From Cololabis saira (taxonomy: Eukaryota; Chordata; Actinopteri; Beloniformes; Belonidae): a stretch of 64,000 nt of DNA. This document shows positions 48,701-59,720 of the stretch, in pieces. A program made the position numbers and the translations under genes. How positions within the stretch are numbered: the stretch's first letter is position 1; every line of letters starts with the position of its first letter. The notes beneath the pieces were generated by a model. The model searched no databases, had not been told where the DNA came from, and saw only the letters and a list, made by a program, of their open reading frames with translations. Where the stretch lies: positions 27,469,017-27,533,016 of the forward strand of contig NC_084587.1 in the NCBI RefSeq assembly GCF_033807715.1, given 5' to 3'.

Positions 48701-51029
48701 GTCTACACAGTGTATTTAATAACATTACAAACAAGTGCAGCCTATCAAGGTAAACTGCTTCCAGTGCTTGATTATGAAATTTGCTTTTTATGCGTTCATG
48801 TCTTGCTCAGAAAAGGCAGTGCTGTATCCATGTTTCTTGTATTTAGTTGCTTTCAGTGACTCTCAGACTTGGTAGCTTTTGGACCTTTTGTAATGACTGA
48901 TCAACGCCAGCTCTGTTTGCCCCAGTACTCCTACCTGCTCAGTTCTTTACTGTGATAACTTTTCAAATTTTGAAAATATTTGTTTTTTTTTAGGCTTTTT
49001 AGTATGACTAGACTTTTTAGTTGACTTTAGCATGGTTTGATTTAAGAAATTCGAGAATAAACCTTTTTTTTAATCCAACTTCTATCTGTGAATTTCGTTT
49101 ATTAATCTATCTGTAAGCCTCGTTACCTCATTACCCTTCTCACGCCTTATTTACATAGATTATCTTTTTTCCAGACTCTCTATTACATCCTTGTTTCCAA
49201 CGTGAACAATTTCAAAATCACTAACTCTGTTTTTTAGACTTTGGCTGCCTGCCTGATCTCCTCAGGTCTTGTTCTCCTTTGCTGCCTGCCAACCTGTTTC
49301 TGACCAACAATGCGCCCACCTTCTGCAAGAGCTGTTCTTCGCTTTAACTCTCCTTTTACCTATCCATCCTACCACACTCTTATTACAAAGATAACCCTGA
49401 CGTTGAGACACAGGCACAGAGAAGACTGAAGTCCTGTCAGCAATGGCAAGAGTAATGCAGTATAATCTAGGAATGTACTGGCACATTGATTTTCGTCCAT
49501 CCATCTATTGTGGCAACAGCAGGCTAAACATGTCATCCCATACATCTATCTTTCCAGCCTGCCTCTCCCTCTTTTCCTCCTGAGGATTGATTTTCAATCT
49601 TTATTTAACCTTTAGCTGTCATACTACCTATAGAAAGCCATGTGAGTCTCCTAATAAATTATTTATTATAAAATGCATGACAACATACACTAAAAGGTTT
49701 TTGTGTGAAGTCTCCTCCAACCAAAACTGTTCTCATTCTGAAGTTGAAGCATACTAGGAACACGGGAGGGTACAATCATATACTTCTTAATATAATTCAT
49801 CTCTTAATTTGGGTTACTTAAAATGCCAAGTGTAGGCTATACAGTAAATGGTCTATCAAAACTTACACATACAAAAATGTGTGGAACTTCCCTAACCAGA
49901 GCAGCGACGACCAATTTTATGAATCACATCTGAAGATCTTCCACATATGATGTATCGTATTCATGAGTCTTGAACTGCAGTGCAACTACTCACAGCAGCC
50001 AGTCTGAAGCCTCAGGTGTCCTCTTTTCCTTATGTCCCAGTTTTGTATGGAAACCGACTAAGGCTGCCCTGCGCACCCTTCTAAAAAAGATCTGACACTG
50101 TAATTTGGCTTTATATAAAGAGAGGCATCAGCTTTCATATAAATTCAGTATCTATGCTTTGTAGTGCCAAAACAGGTGTTGTCTCAGTTCCAATACATCA
50201 TCCTAACATCAAGGCATGATTTCCGAGTGGTTCCTGCTGATCAACTCATCACCTGCTATGCAGAAAACATAATATTTCAATCTGTTGTCCTTTTGCTCTC
50301 ATATACTTGCGGTTGAATAGATCTGAGGCTCCAAAAGAACAAACCCCCTTTAAAGCTGTATCAAAAGGCCATTTTAAAATGACTTTGAGAGGGTTGTAAA
50401 ATGTTTCTGAAGTAGATTTATCCCCTGAGTAGAGATTCAGAGAAAAACCAAACTAAGTTGTCTTAGAAAAATAATGGTAATGTTGCTAGTATACATCAGC
50501 TTTGATAACCACTTCCCCTCTGATTATAATGTAGGTTTCTGAAGCTCAGTGCCAACACAAAATGACTTATTAATGTATTCCCCTGAGCCTGCAGCTCTTT
50601 AATAAGCTACCACTTTGAATTCAATATATGTATATTTTTTTCCCTCAAATATTCTTTGTTCCAGCCCAGCTTTTGTTTTTCCTTTATGTGATAAATTGGT
50701 TATAATCTACATACAATTCTATTTTTCGAACCCTTTATCGAAGTAAAAAAAAAGCTTTGCATGACACTTGTTCAGATCTTTAAGCGTTTTCAATTATTTT
50801 GATTGCAAGTCAATTCACACATGTATTCTATATGCTAATGCCCACATATTAAAATGAACTTCATAATACTGTGTTGTTTCATTTTTGTGTAACTTAGTCT
50901 CACAGTATGTATCTAACAGAAAAGAAAAATACATCTATGCATGTTAGATGACAGGATAAAGACCCCAGTGTAAATACACCATCATTTTTTATTGTCAGCC
51001 CCATGTTTTGTTTCTCCAAATTCCATCCA

Positions 51030-51410
51030 TGTAAAAGATAGATGGATAAAATGATCCTTCTAACCACCATTTTCCATTCCTTTTTTCAGTTCTGCTCAGG
51101 GTCACATCAGTCTGCTGGATTCTAGCACAGCTGTCACCAGCAGGTGAGAGGCAGGGGGTGCCCTGGACAGAGCTTCAATCCGTCACACACAGAGACACAT
51201 GGCCACACAGAGAAAAACGAGGCCGATAGCCCACTGAAACTCACTCCTAAGGTCAATTCCAAGTCACCAATCAAAGTATCGTTTTTGGACCGCTGCAGGA
51301 ATGTTGTGTACCCAGAAAAAGCCCACACAAGAAGAAGAAAAACTTGACACAGAAACCCCCCAGCCAAGATTAGAATTGAAATCTTCTACCTGTGAGGCAA
51401 CAGTGTTTTT
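51030..51410. repeat. Old, decayed copy of the 'CCCGCTTTATCC' repeat
   Basis: Keeps CAGGGTCACATCAGTCTGCTGG, GGTGAGAGGCAGGG, CCCTGGACAG, TTTTTGGACCG and AGAAAAAGCCCAC in the same order as 24683-25041, but with many more changes. It is therefore an older insertion. Confidence 0.75.
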
Positions 51411-51962
51411 AATGCCTAAATTTAATAAAACTGAGACTCGAAGTGGAAGTAAACAGTGACTAAAAATTGAACTCTAACACTAAAGTTATGTTATAATTAC
51501 ATTGAAGTGAACTGAATAATACTTTATTAATCACAAATGTTAAATTAAAGTGATGCAGAAAAAGAAATACATACATTTTGGAAAGTTAGACGTGTAGTAC
51601 AAAGAGAGGTGTGGATTAAGTCTTGAAAGTTCTCCATCAATGCCTTCTTTTATCATATTTGTTACCTGGCAGCACCACAGGTAAAGACATCATGTGCAGC
51701 ATCAAAAGATAATACAGGTGAACTTTCTCTGTAGACAATATGGAGATAAACTAACAGCAAAGAGCTCAATATCTGGGTGCAGTGATGCTCCTTCACAGCA
51801 GCAGAATCCAGGATGTATTCCCGGAAATTTGCATCCTTTCTGAAAGTGATTTGTAAACAGAAGGCTCAAAATCAAAACATAGCTATATAGGTGTGCATGT
51901 GTTTTATTTCTTTATTAGTCTGTAGGAATTTTTTTCCTCGTCGTTTTTTTTTTTTTTTTTTC

Positions 51963-52282
51963 CCAATGTATCAGTAGCCTGCCAGGTCAAATCCTCCTGT
52001 TCATCTTCATGTCCATCTATAACCTGGCCCCACCTTATCTGTTTGGCCGTCTCCAGATCGCCACTCCAGCCCGCTCCCTCAGATCCTCCATCCACCTCAC
52101 TGTCCCCTCTCCACCTCAGTCACGTATGCTCACCTGTTTCCTATTCAATCTAAGTCCAACTACACTGTCCTTCTTTTTTTTTTTTGAACAATATGTTGAT
52201 TTTATCCATTATTTTATGTGTTTGTTGTAAAGTGTCCTTGGGTTCCATGAAAGGCTCATATAAATAAAAATGTATTATTATT
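51963..52282 (+). pseudogene. L2/Rex1-like LINE 3' fragment, copy A
   Basis: One frame reads MSIYNLAPPYLFGRLQIATPARSLRSS, the usual late segment of L2/Rex1-type reverse-transcriptase proteins (NLAPPYLS.LL...R.LRS). A 3' tail CTTGGGTTCCATGAAAGG and AAATGTATTATTATT follow. It is a short 5'-truncated remnant. The same fragment, joined to the same next element, recurs at 61650. Confidence 0.65.
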
Positions 52283-53138
52283 AGGGCCCGAGCACTTACA
52301 GTGCGAAAGCCCTATTATATCTGTAGGATTTTTTTTTTTCCCCCGACGAAATGAGGGCCTTTTTGCCCCCCTAAACGTGCCCCAAAAGTCATCAAATTTT
52401 GCATGCAAGCCAGGCGAAAAATGTGATATTTAATGGTTTGCATTAATGGGCGTGGCCTAATGGCTCAACAGCGCCCCCTAGAAAACTTCGTGCCTCAAGC
52501 CCCACAATGCGGTTTGACGTACATGCACGAAAATCGGGACACACCTGTATCATGTCGCAACTTAAAGAAAAGTGTCTTGGCGCAATGGCCGAAACCGAAC
52601 AGGAAGTCGGCCATTTTGAATTAATCGTGTAATTTTGGCGCAATTTATGCCATTTCTTCATCCGCTTCTTTGCCGGAACCGTAACGTGCACCCAGGTGTG
52701 TCATACATCAAAATGTGCGTCTCGATCCTGCGACCATGCGCATTACTTTTCTCAGTCAAAAGAGTTACCGTGGCAACGATAGACACCAAAAAGCGCGCCC
52801 CCCCCGGGCCATATTTGATAGTTCCTACTTTCTGCCATAACTTTTGAATGGTTTGACATAAATACTCGTGGGTGGTGTCATCTGACTTGGTTTTGAGTCC
52901 TTGAACATAATTGGTGCAAATTAGCCCCGCCCCTTCTTCTGATTGGTCGATATTTGATAGTTCCTACTTTCTGCCATAACTTTTGAATGGTTTGATATAG
53001 AGTCGTGGCTGGTGTCATCCGCTAAATGTCCAGGCCTGAAGAATCTACATGCAAGTCATACAAAGCGCTTCCACTGCAGCATGCCTGAACATGCACAAGG
53101 GTGCGAGGGCCCGTTCATTGCTGCTTACAGCTTTAATT
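52283..53138. mobile_element. 'gggcccgag' interspersed element, copy A
   Basis: Starts AGGGCCCGAGCACTTACAGT with a hairpin (GCAC-TTACA-GTGC inside GGCC-type arms) and ends GCGAGGGCCCGTTCATTGCTG near CTTTAATT. It carries GGGCGTGGCCTAATGGCTC, CAGCGCCCCCTAGAAAAC and two GAATGGTTTGA units. No coding capacity. Confidence 0.8.
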
Positions 53139-54074
53139 TATATGTTTTTTTGTTAATCTTTTTGTTACGGTAAAACTGACAATTACTCCTTCAGATACAG
53201 CTCTCCAGTAGGCTACTGTGAAGAGCTAACAGCAGGCACCACATGCAACAGGTAATCACACACTACAGGTGGGTAGGTCTCAAGCAAACACGTATGTAGG
53301 AGCCCGTGTGTCTGTGTGTGTCACCAAATTGATCCACGTGTCCCTGTGCGCGCGCGTGGGCTACTGCCTGCCCTGTCTGCACAGGCGCGGCGAAGCGCAT
53401 GTTCAGGCGCAGCCTCGAGGTGATGCGGCTCTGAAAGCTCTGTCCGCGCAGCACTGCCCCTGTTTATGGTCACAGCCTACCCGTGGAGAAGTGCACGCAC
53501 ACGGCGTGTGTGTCTGTGTGAGCTAAAGCCAAAGCGCACGGGCACCAAAATTAGAACAAGACAGTTATATGACCCCTGCAGGTCTGCAGAGCCGTTCCTG
53601 TCGTGGGGACTAAACAAATGCATAGAGCCTCTTCAGCCACTAGGGGGCCCCAAGCTACAAAGCCAGCCTCAATATCCAGTATCAATGAAGACATCAAACG
53701 ACCTCTTCATTTGCAGCAAGGAAAATAAGAAAATACAAAACTTTAAAAGGTAAAAAGCAACGTAAGAGACAGGGTGGGGCTAAAATGGGGGTAAAAAGGT
53801 GAGTCTGAAATGTTTATGAGTTCTTTAAAAGATGTAGGGGACCACAAGTTCAGACATCTTATGTATGAATGCATTTGTTGCACATGAGAAACTCAGCAAT
53901 CCAGTACATATGCTGTAGAGCAGGTTGGGGGAGAAGCAACCATACCTTCAGGGCATCAAGTCAGGTTTTAAGACGCTGCTGCAAAAAGTAATTAATGATG
54001 GATTGATTGGAAGTGATTAATGTCATATAACTATGTTCTTCCCTTTTGTTGTTGGTAATACAACAGATTGAAAT
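53139..54074. other. No recognisable gene
   Basis: A moderately GC-rich stretch at 53270-53540 with GCGCGCGTGG and short GTGT runs; otherwise nothing I can name. Confidence 0.5.
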
Positions 54075-55687
54075 TAGTGATGCACCGAAATGAAAATTTG
54101 TGGCCGAAACCGAAAATAATAATAAACACTTGGCCTTGCATAAATCAATTGCATAAATCAAATAAATGTGCAGTGAAATACCCGCCAGTAACAATTTGTC
54201 TTACTGTATTTATTGTATTTTTTCTCATAATCCTTTTTCATTTTCTCCCGTTCAAATCCAATTAATCGGGTCGCGGTGGGGCGGGGCTGATCTCCACAAT
54301 AGAGCTTGGCGTGTTGGATGCCTCGTGAGTGTAAACAAACAGTGTAGTAGCAGCATAGTAGCACCAAGTGAACAGACGGAACACAAAAAAAAGATGTTAA
54401 AATGCCGGTAAAGAACTGGAATTTACCGGGATACCTTAAACAAGGAAGCCAAGGACTGGTATATGGAGAAAATAATGATTATTAACGGTTTGGATCCATA
54501 TGAAATCCCTACTAGTAAGGACTTACTGCCGCAGTTCTGCACAACTGGCGTCTTCAGCTACCTTGTTTGCGAGTGTTTGGCAGCTGCTTTGGTAAATATT
54601 TGACTCGCCATGTGTTTCAATAAATTAGTAGCCTATAATAGTACAACATACAGTACATGTTTTGTATTACTCTTACTTTTTTCTTTTCTTTTTTTTCACC
54701 GCTGTATTAGCGGAAGAGGCTCCGAGGCGTGAGCAATATTTTTGTTTTCCTTGTGAGATTATTTTTTTCCTCTGCAGCTACAAATAGAGTTAATATTTTT
54801 TCCTCAACAAACTAGTTTTATCTGAAGATTGGGGTTAATCACACCACAGAGAGCTGGCCAGCAACTGCGTTTAGCTGGAGAAGAATCGGGAATAAAACCC
54901 GCCGTGTGAATGATCCGACCCCGGTCTGTGTGAGTGTTTGTTTGTGGTAAACTGTGGAAGGTTATGTTTGGTCGTCTTACAGCCGCCATCCAAGCGAGCC
55001 GACGACTCTTTCACTCTTTTACTCTGTTATCTCAGATACTTGGCCGGCCTCCGTGATTCTGCCTCCGAGCAGGAAAGCGGTGAAAAGTTAGCGATTAATG
55101 ATTAGCCATTAGCGATCTTTTCCCCACGTCTGTTATTACAAGTACCGGTAGGCTAAGACAAAACGAAGAGGGAGCATGTCTGTACACAGTGCGCAGTGGT
55201 CCGAAGAGCAGCTAATGTAGCATCCAACAGGGCGGCTCCGCCAGGTGATGACGTCAAGACGACCAAGCCCTATTTGAAGCCTTGTATAATAATTGTAAAA
55301 ATCTGGGTTATTTTCTTGGAGGATCTCGTCATATCAGACAGTGAGGGTTCGCGCACCGCATCGGTAGTACGGGCCCTTTTCTCTGCGCTGTGCGTCCCGT
55401 GACCGTCTCCATCACCAAGCGGCTTTCCCAAATCCAACTCAGTCTGGATAATTTCTCGTGTCCTCTGCTTTTTCCCCACATCCAAGTAATGATCTGACAT
55501 GCTGACATGTTTGCTGCATTTAACACCGCACGCCCCTCACTCCACACTGTTCGCTGTTTGATTGCGTCATCACACGCAGTTATTAATTGTTCGTTTTTTC
55601 CCCCACTTATTCCACCGAACACCGAAAGTGTTTTTTTGCTATTTTCGGACGAACAATTTCGGTTACCGAACATTCGGTGCATCACTA
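54075..55687 (-). mobile_element. 1.6-kb non-autonomous hAT copy with foreign internal sequence
   Basis: The perfect 15-bp terminal inverted repeat TAGTGATGCACCGAA is flanked by an exact 8-bp duplication ATTGAAAT (54067-54074 and 55688-55695). Read on the minus strand, its first 240 bp match the element at 13927, up to CAAACATGTCAGCA at about 55505; beyond that point the BED-finger coding DNA present at 14360 is replaced by unrelated sequence. The interior includes an exon-like stretch on the plus strand (54402-54591) and a region (54800-55200) resembling gene 5' DNA. It has no transposase, so it must be moved in trans. Confidence 0.88.
54402..54591 (+). pseudogene. Exon-like fragment, possible YqaJ-associated protein N-terminus
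   Basis: Starts MPVKNWNLPGY; after a one-base frame change it continues TLNKEAKDWYMEKIMIING, LDPYEIPTSKDLLPQF, then FSYLV, and ends at a splice-donor-like CTTTG|GTAAAT (GT at 54592). The YMEKI...DPYEIP...YLV pattern reminds me of the N-terminal region of fish proteins with a YqaJ exonuclease domain, some carried by ISL2EU-type transposons. That is recall, not a search. It lies inside a hAT copy, antisense to it. The frame break makes it non-functional as it stands. Confidence 0.4.
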
Positions 55688-55739
55688 ATTGAAATAGAAT
55701 ACTTTTCTGTATTGGATATACATAGTTAGACAACCAGGC

Positions 55740-56600
55740 AGTGAGAACTGCCATCCACATGAACAAATGCAAATCAATTCTTTGACTCTTTTTGAAGAGT
55801 GGGAGAGGGGTGTGTGCAGTTGGTGGTCATTGGGGGAGGTACGTGTCCCTCTCCAGACTGCATGCTTCAGCTTTTCCCTCAGATGCTCAATAGGTTTCAG
55901 ATCAGGACTCTGTAATGTTTGGTATAATAAATAACTTAACCAGGTTTTCGTGTCACAGCTAGTCCAACTTTTCCTTAACTCCAGAACACCATACAACATG
56001 ACTCTAAGCAGAAGTCTTGTTACGCCAGGCATCCGGTTACCTTTCAGCTTAATGTCACAGTAACAAAACAATATATTACAGACTCCTAGAAGAACACGTC
56101 AGAATAGTCCAATTATTTGTTCTTAGTCATTCCTGGCTGTATTGTGTGTTTTGGGTCATTATCCTGTTGGAGGATCCATGACCTGCAACTGTGACCAAGC
56201 TTTCTGACAGTAGGCTGCACATTTGTCCCCAGAATGTCTTGATAGTCTTGAAATTATGTTGCACCCGCAACAGATTCAAGACACCTTGACCCAGATGCAG
56301 CGGCAGAACATAACCGAGACACCTCCATGTTTCACAGTTGCTACAGTTTTCTTTTTTTTTAAAGCTTCATTTTTGCATCTGTGAACATCAGGCTGATGTG
56401 ACTGGTCAAAAAGCTCCAGTTCACCTTGAATTTCTTTGGAAGTTTGCACTAGGCTCTTTAGTTACCATCCAGATTATCCTTGTCTTTAATTTGTCATCAG
56501 TTGTCCTCTCGTTTCCACGTACAAGGAGGTTGGCTGTGGAACCTTAACTTCTAAATTTAATTTTCCAACGGTGTTCACAAGAACACAAAGCTGTTTGGAG
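55740..56600 (-). pseudogene. Decayed Tc1-like transposase
   Basis: Minus-strand segments, in the right order but in different frames, fit a Tc1-like transposase: a VKHGGVSVMFCRC-type stretch (about 56345-56300), a WILQQDNDPKHT-like stretch (about 56175-56140), and SPDLKPIEHLREKLKHAVW (about 55910-55850), which holds the catalytic-acid region (PIEHL). Frameshifts and stops are frequent. Terminal inverted repeats are not evident. It starts about 50 bp past the end of the hAT copy at 54075. Confidence 0.7.
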
Positions 56601-56659
56601 ATGGTCTTCCAGCCTTTATCTTTAACATGCATGTTTAGAATTTTCTTTCTGATCTTCTA

Positions 56660-57215
56660 AGGGTGCTTTCAGACCTGTGGCCCGTATGTTTTGTTCCGAT
56701 TCAGGGGCTAAATTGATACAGTTGTTTCGTTTTTCGTTTGTGGCGTTTGTGTTCACAAGGCAACCGTAGCGGTTCAAAGCTGTTAACAAATGCCATGCGC
56801 GAACCAACTGTTCTCATTGGTCAGAAATGAACGCGGAAGGAGTTTCCTCTTCCGTACCCCGAGAAAAACAACAATGGTTATAACCCCTTTCACAGGGCGC
56901 AAATGCAGACCGCCGCCGCCGGTCCCATTTATTGTGTATGTGCTACCGTCGCAAGAGCGGACCGTTCTGCCGCCGAGCTCCGCGGCGCCTGCCGCAGCGT
57001 TTGTGCCACGCCTGCCTGCCCGAATTGAACATTTTTTAATTTCACAGTGCCGTGCTGTGATGACATCTTGGCACATCCAATAGAAGAGAAGGGAGAATAG
57101 AGAGAAGGGAGAAGAGATAAAGTTGTGTCCAATAGGAGAGAAGGTGGCGGAGGCTGCGCCGACTCTGCTCCTTGCGCCGTGGTAGCACATACACGATGAA
57201 TGGAGTTGTGTCGGT
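56660..57215. repeat. GC-rich repeat with long inverted arms
   Basis: GGGTGCTTTCAGACC at 56661 resembles the start of a common fish MITE. Within the region, 56924-56955 and 57171-57203 form an imperfect inverted repeat sharing GTGTATGTGCTACC, and enclose a CG-rich core (CCGCCGAGCTCCGCGGCGCC). It looks like one foldback element nested in another; exact ends are unclear. Confidence 0.5.
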
Positions 57216-57348
57216 TGCTGTGTCGATTATGTTCTCACTACAAATAAACCGCTTCAGGTCTCGAATGGAAGTGAGACACCTCTCCTAGGCGATCTCGGCT
57301 CGCTTGTTTTGTCCCGCATCCGAGTGCGATTGCTGTGTTCATATATAC

Positions 57349-57640
57349 CAGTGGTTCCCAAACTTTTTTTGCCAGGCCCCCCTTTTGTACATGACAGTAT
57401 TTTCTCTCGCGCTGACTCCCGCTTCCTAATTCAAACGTCTGACGGCCCCGCCCCCCGACCAATCAGTGGCCTGTATGGTGATGACGTCATATCCAGGGTC
57501 GACCTCGGCAGCCTCGGTACAGAAAAAGTATTTGCTTGGCACGGCTCCACCCGCCTCGGCCCGTAGTGGAAAAGCGCAAGACGGGGGCGTGGTGAGTAGA
57601 AGCGCGCTGAGTAGGTAGTAGTGGAAAAGGGCCATAAGAC
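57349..57640. repeat. 'CCAGTGGTTCCCAAAC' interspersed repeat pieces
   Basis: CCAGTGGTTCCCAAACTTTTT and, later, GTAGTGGAAAAGGGCCAT are familiar fish repeat ends. The stretch between is CG-rich. The open frames here are not genes that I recognise. Confidence 0.5.
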
Positions 57641-59385
57641 AACTCTCTCATTTGCTTTCTCTGGTCCATGTTCAGTGTGGTGAACACCATGATACTGAAC
57701 AGCAGAGTGACAGCATTTAACCCTTTAAACAGTCAAACTACCTGACTGAAAATTGAAGACACCAACTAATTTGTAACGGCCAGTTCTATCAATTTAGTTT
57801 TTTTTAATGTTCTGTTGAACCACAATTTAAAGGCAATGTTTAGTTTCAAGTTATTTCATTCACCATTGTGGGATTTTATTTCTTTAATGTATTGATACCA
57901 ACACATTTATCCATCTGTGTTTAAAAGCCAAATTAGCCTGATTCAAAAATCTTGGCTTCTGCTTTATATTACAATTTGTAGAGCAATTAAAATCAAATAT
58001 TTTTAGCTAAAACATCTGTGGCGTCACAGGCATCTGTGCAACAAGGCTGTTGTGACATTAAACCTTCATAAACGTGTTAAAGAGTTTTCGTTTTCATAAA
58101 ACGTGTCAGGTGGTTGTTCTACCGATGTGAAGAGCTTCTCTGCATCAAAATGACTAAACAACAAACTAACCTGGCGATGACAAACACAGATAATCTGTTA
58201 TTAGAATAATTTCATACTCAAAATGCTTTTTTTGTAGTTATAAATAGCCCACTTTAAAAAATTCTAGTGACGTCCCTGATGGGGAAAAAAAGTGATTTTG
58301 ATTCTAAAACGAGTTGACACCATTGTGACACCACATTATTCCGCCACATTCAGAACATATCACGGTTTCATTGCTATTAGCCCATTCTTTGTATGCATTG
58401 AACTGCTGCTTAATGAAAACATTTTACAGTCAAGTGTCAGAGTGAAAGGAGTCTCTTTTCAAAAATATTGCACGCTGACACACTGGTGAATCCAAACTTC
58501 ATTCTTCATGATGGCATGGAAGTAAATCAATGTGATAGATGGTATTTATGTAAACAAAATCTATTTTCTGTTCTTTTTTCCCATCAAACCTTCAGATGTC
58601 GCATGCCTCCTACACTCACTGAACCACAGACGCCTCAGGATATGTAGAAAGGAGACACCCAAACCCTTTAGGGAAAACAATGTTCTTATGAAAGTCCGTG
58701 TCGTAACTCAGGCAAGTCGGTTCACATCATTTTAGGCACCTGATGTTCTCGATATTTTTGCTGAAGCGTTCCAGTTGTGATATAAAAAAAAAAGGAGGAT
58801 CCTTACCAGTTTAGCTAGTTTGTGCCTGGAGGGAGTTTTCTGGTGGGAAAATCAGTTTTTCTGTATGAGCAACACCTGCACATTAATTCAGATAAGACCT
58901 GACAGCTAGTTGGAGTAGAAACATGTCTTAGGGACATAAAGCTCTGGATGAATTCTCATTTCCACCTACTAAACTCTTCTTACACTTCTCACTTCAAAAG
59001 AGAATTGCCTCATAGAAGGTTTTAATGTTCACATTGTGGCCTGCAACAAATCAATGTAGTAATTAAGTTAGTTGTAAGACATGTTGTCCTTGACTTTTTG
59101 CTGTAAAAATGCAGAGAGCAGTGAATTGCTGATATTAAGTTAGCCAACAACCTTCTGTCCTAGACATAATGTGTGACTCTGTACAAGAACAGAATAAGAA
59201 AAGCTTCCTGGGGAGCCAAATCGTGCTTATCAGTACTTGCATTGTTTTTATTCAGAATAAAAAGTGCCACAAAGTGTTAACAAGCTTTTTTGTCCATCCA
59301 TATACTTAACAACGCAGTTAAACCAGCCAGTTACATTTTAGTGGGCAGATGCACCAAAAAAACTGAGCAAACTTCCAATGATATT
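57641..59385. other. No recognisable gene
   Basis: AT-rich unique-looking sequence without repeats or motifs that I can name. Confidence 0.5.
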
Positions 59386-59720
59386 CTGCTGCTCACCGGT
59401 GGAACAAACTTCCTGTAGATCTGAGGTCTGCTCCAACTGTCAGCTCCTTTAAATCAGGCCTAAAAACATTACTGTTTACTCAAGCATACTCCTAAATTAA
59501 ATACTTACCTGCTGTACTCTACTGCCCTTATTTTTAACAGCTTGTGCTTTTTATTATTTTACTTCTTTTCTTATCATCTTATTCATCATTTTATTTAATC
59601 TTATTTGTTATTTACTGCCTAATTATGTCTTGCCGCTTTTAATGTCAATGCAAAGCACTTTGAATTACCTTGTGTTGAGTTGTGCTGTATAAATAAACAT
59701 GCCTTGCCTTGCCTTTGATA
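59386..59720 (+). pseudogene. L2/Rex1-like LINE 3' end with CCTTG tail
   Basis: Allowing frameshifts, GGTGGAACAAACTTCCTGTA... reads RWNKLPVDLRSAPTVSSF followed by KSGLKTLLFTQ, the last residues of L2/Rex1-type LINE proteins. A 3' UTR with CAAAGCACTTTGAATTACCT and TGTATAAATAAA follows, ending in a short GCCTTGCCTTG tail. Only the last ~35 codons remain. Confidence 0.7.

Larger units (their letters stand above)
42849..51029. other. Intergenic-looking DNA, no supported gene
   Basis: Holds two diverged copies of a repeat (43420-43640 and 45497-45720), an older repeat-like piece at 42990-43260, and otherwise AT-rich unique-looking DNA. Open frames up to about 107 residues show no domains I recognise. 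Confidence 0.5.

Noticed and set aside
52009..52230. Frame reading NLAPPYLFGRLQ as a host gene
   Set aside because: The segment is the recognisable end of an L2/Rex1-like LINE and occurs again at 61704.
56783..57190. 135-residue minus-strand frame in GC-rich DNA as a gene
   Set aside because: It overlaps a foldback repeat with inverted arms; GC-rich DNA yields long frames by chance, and no domain is visible.
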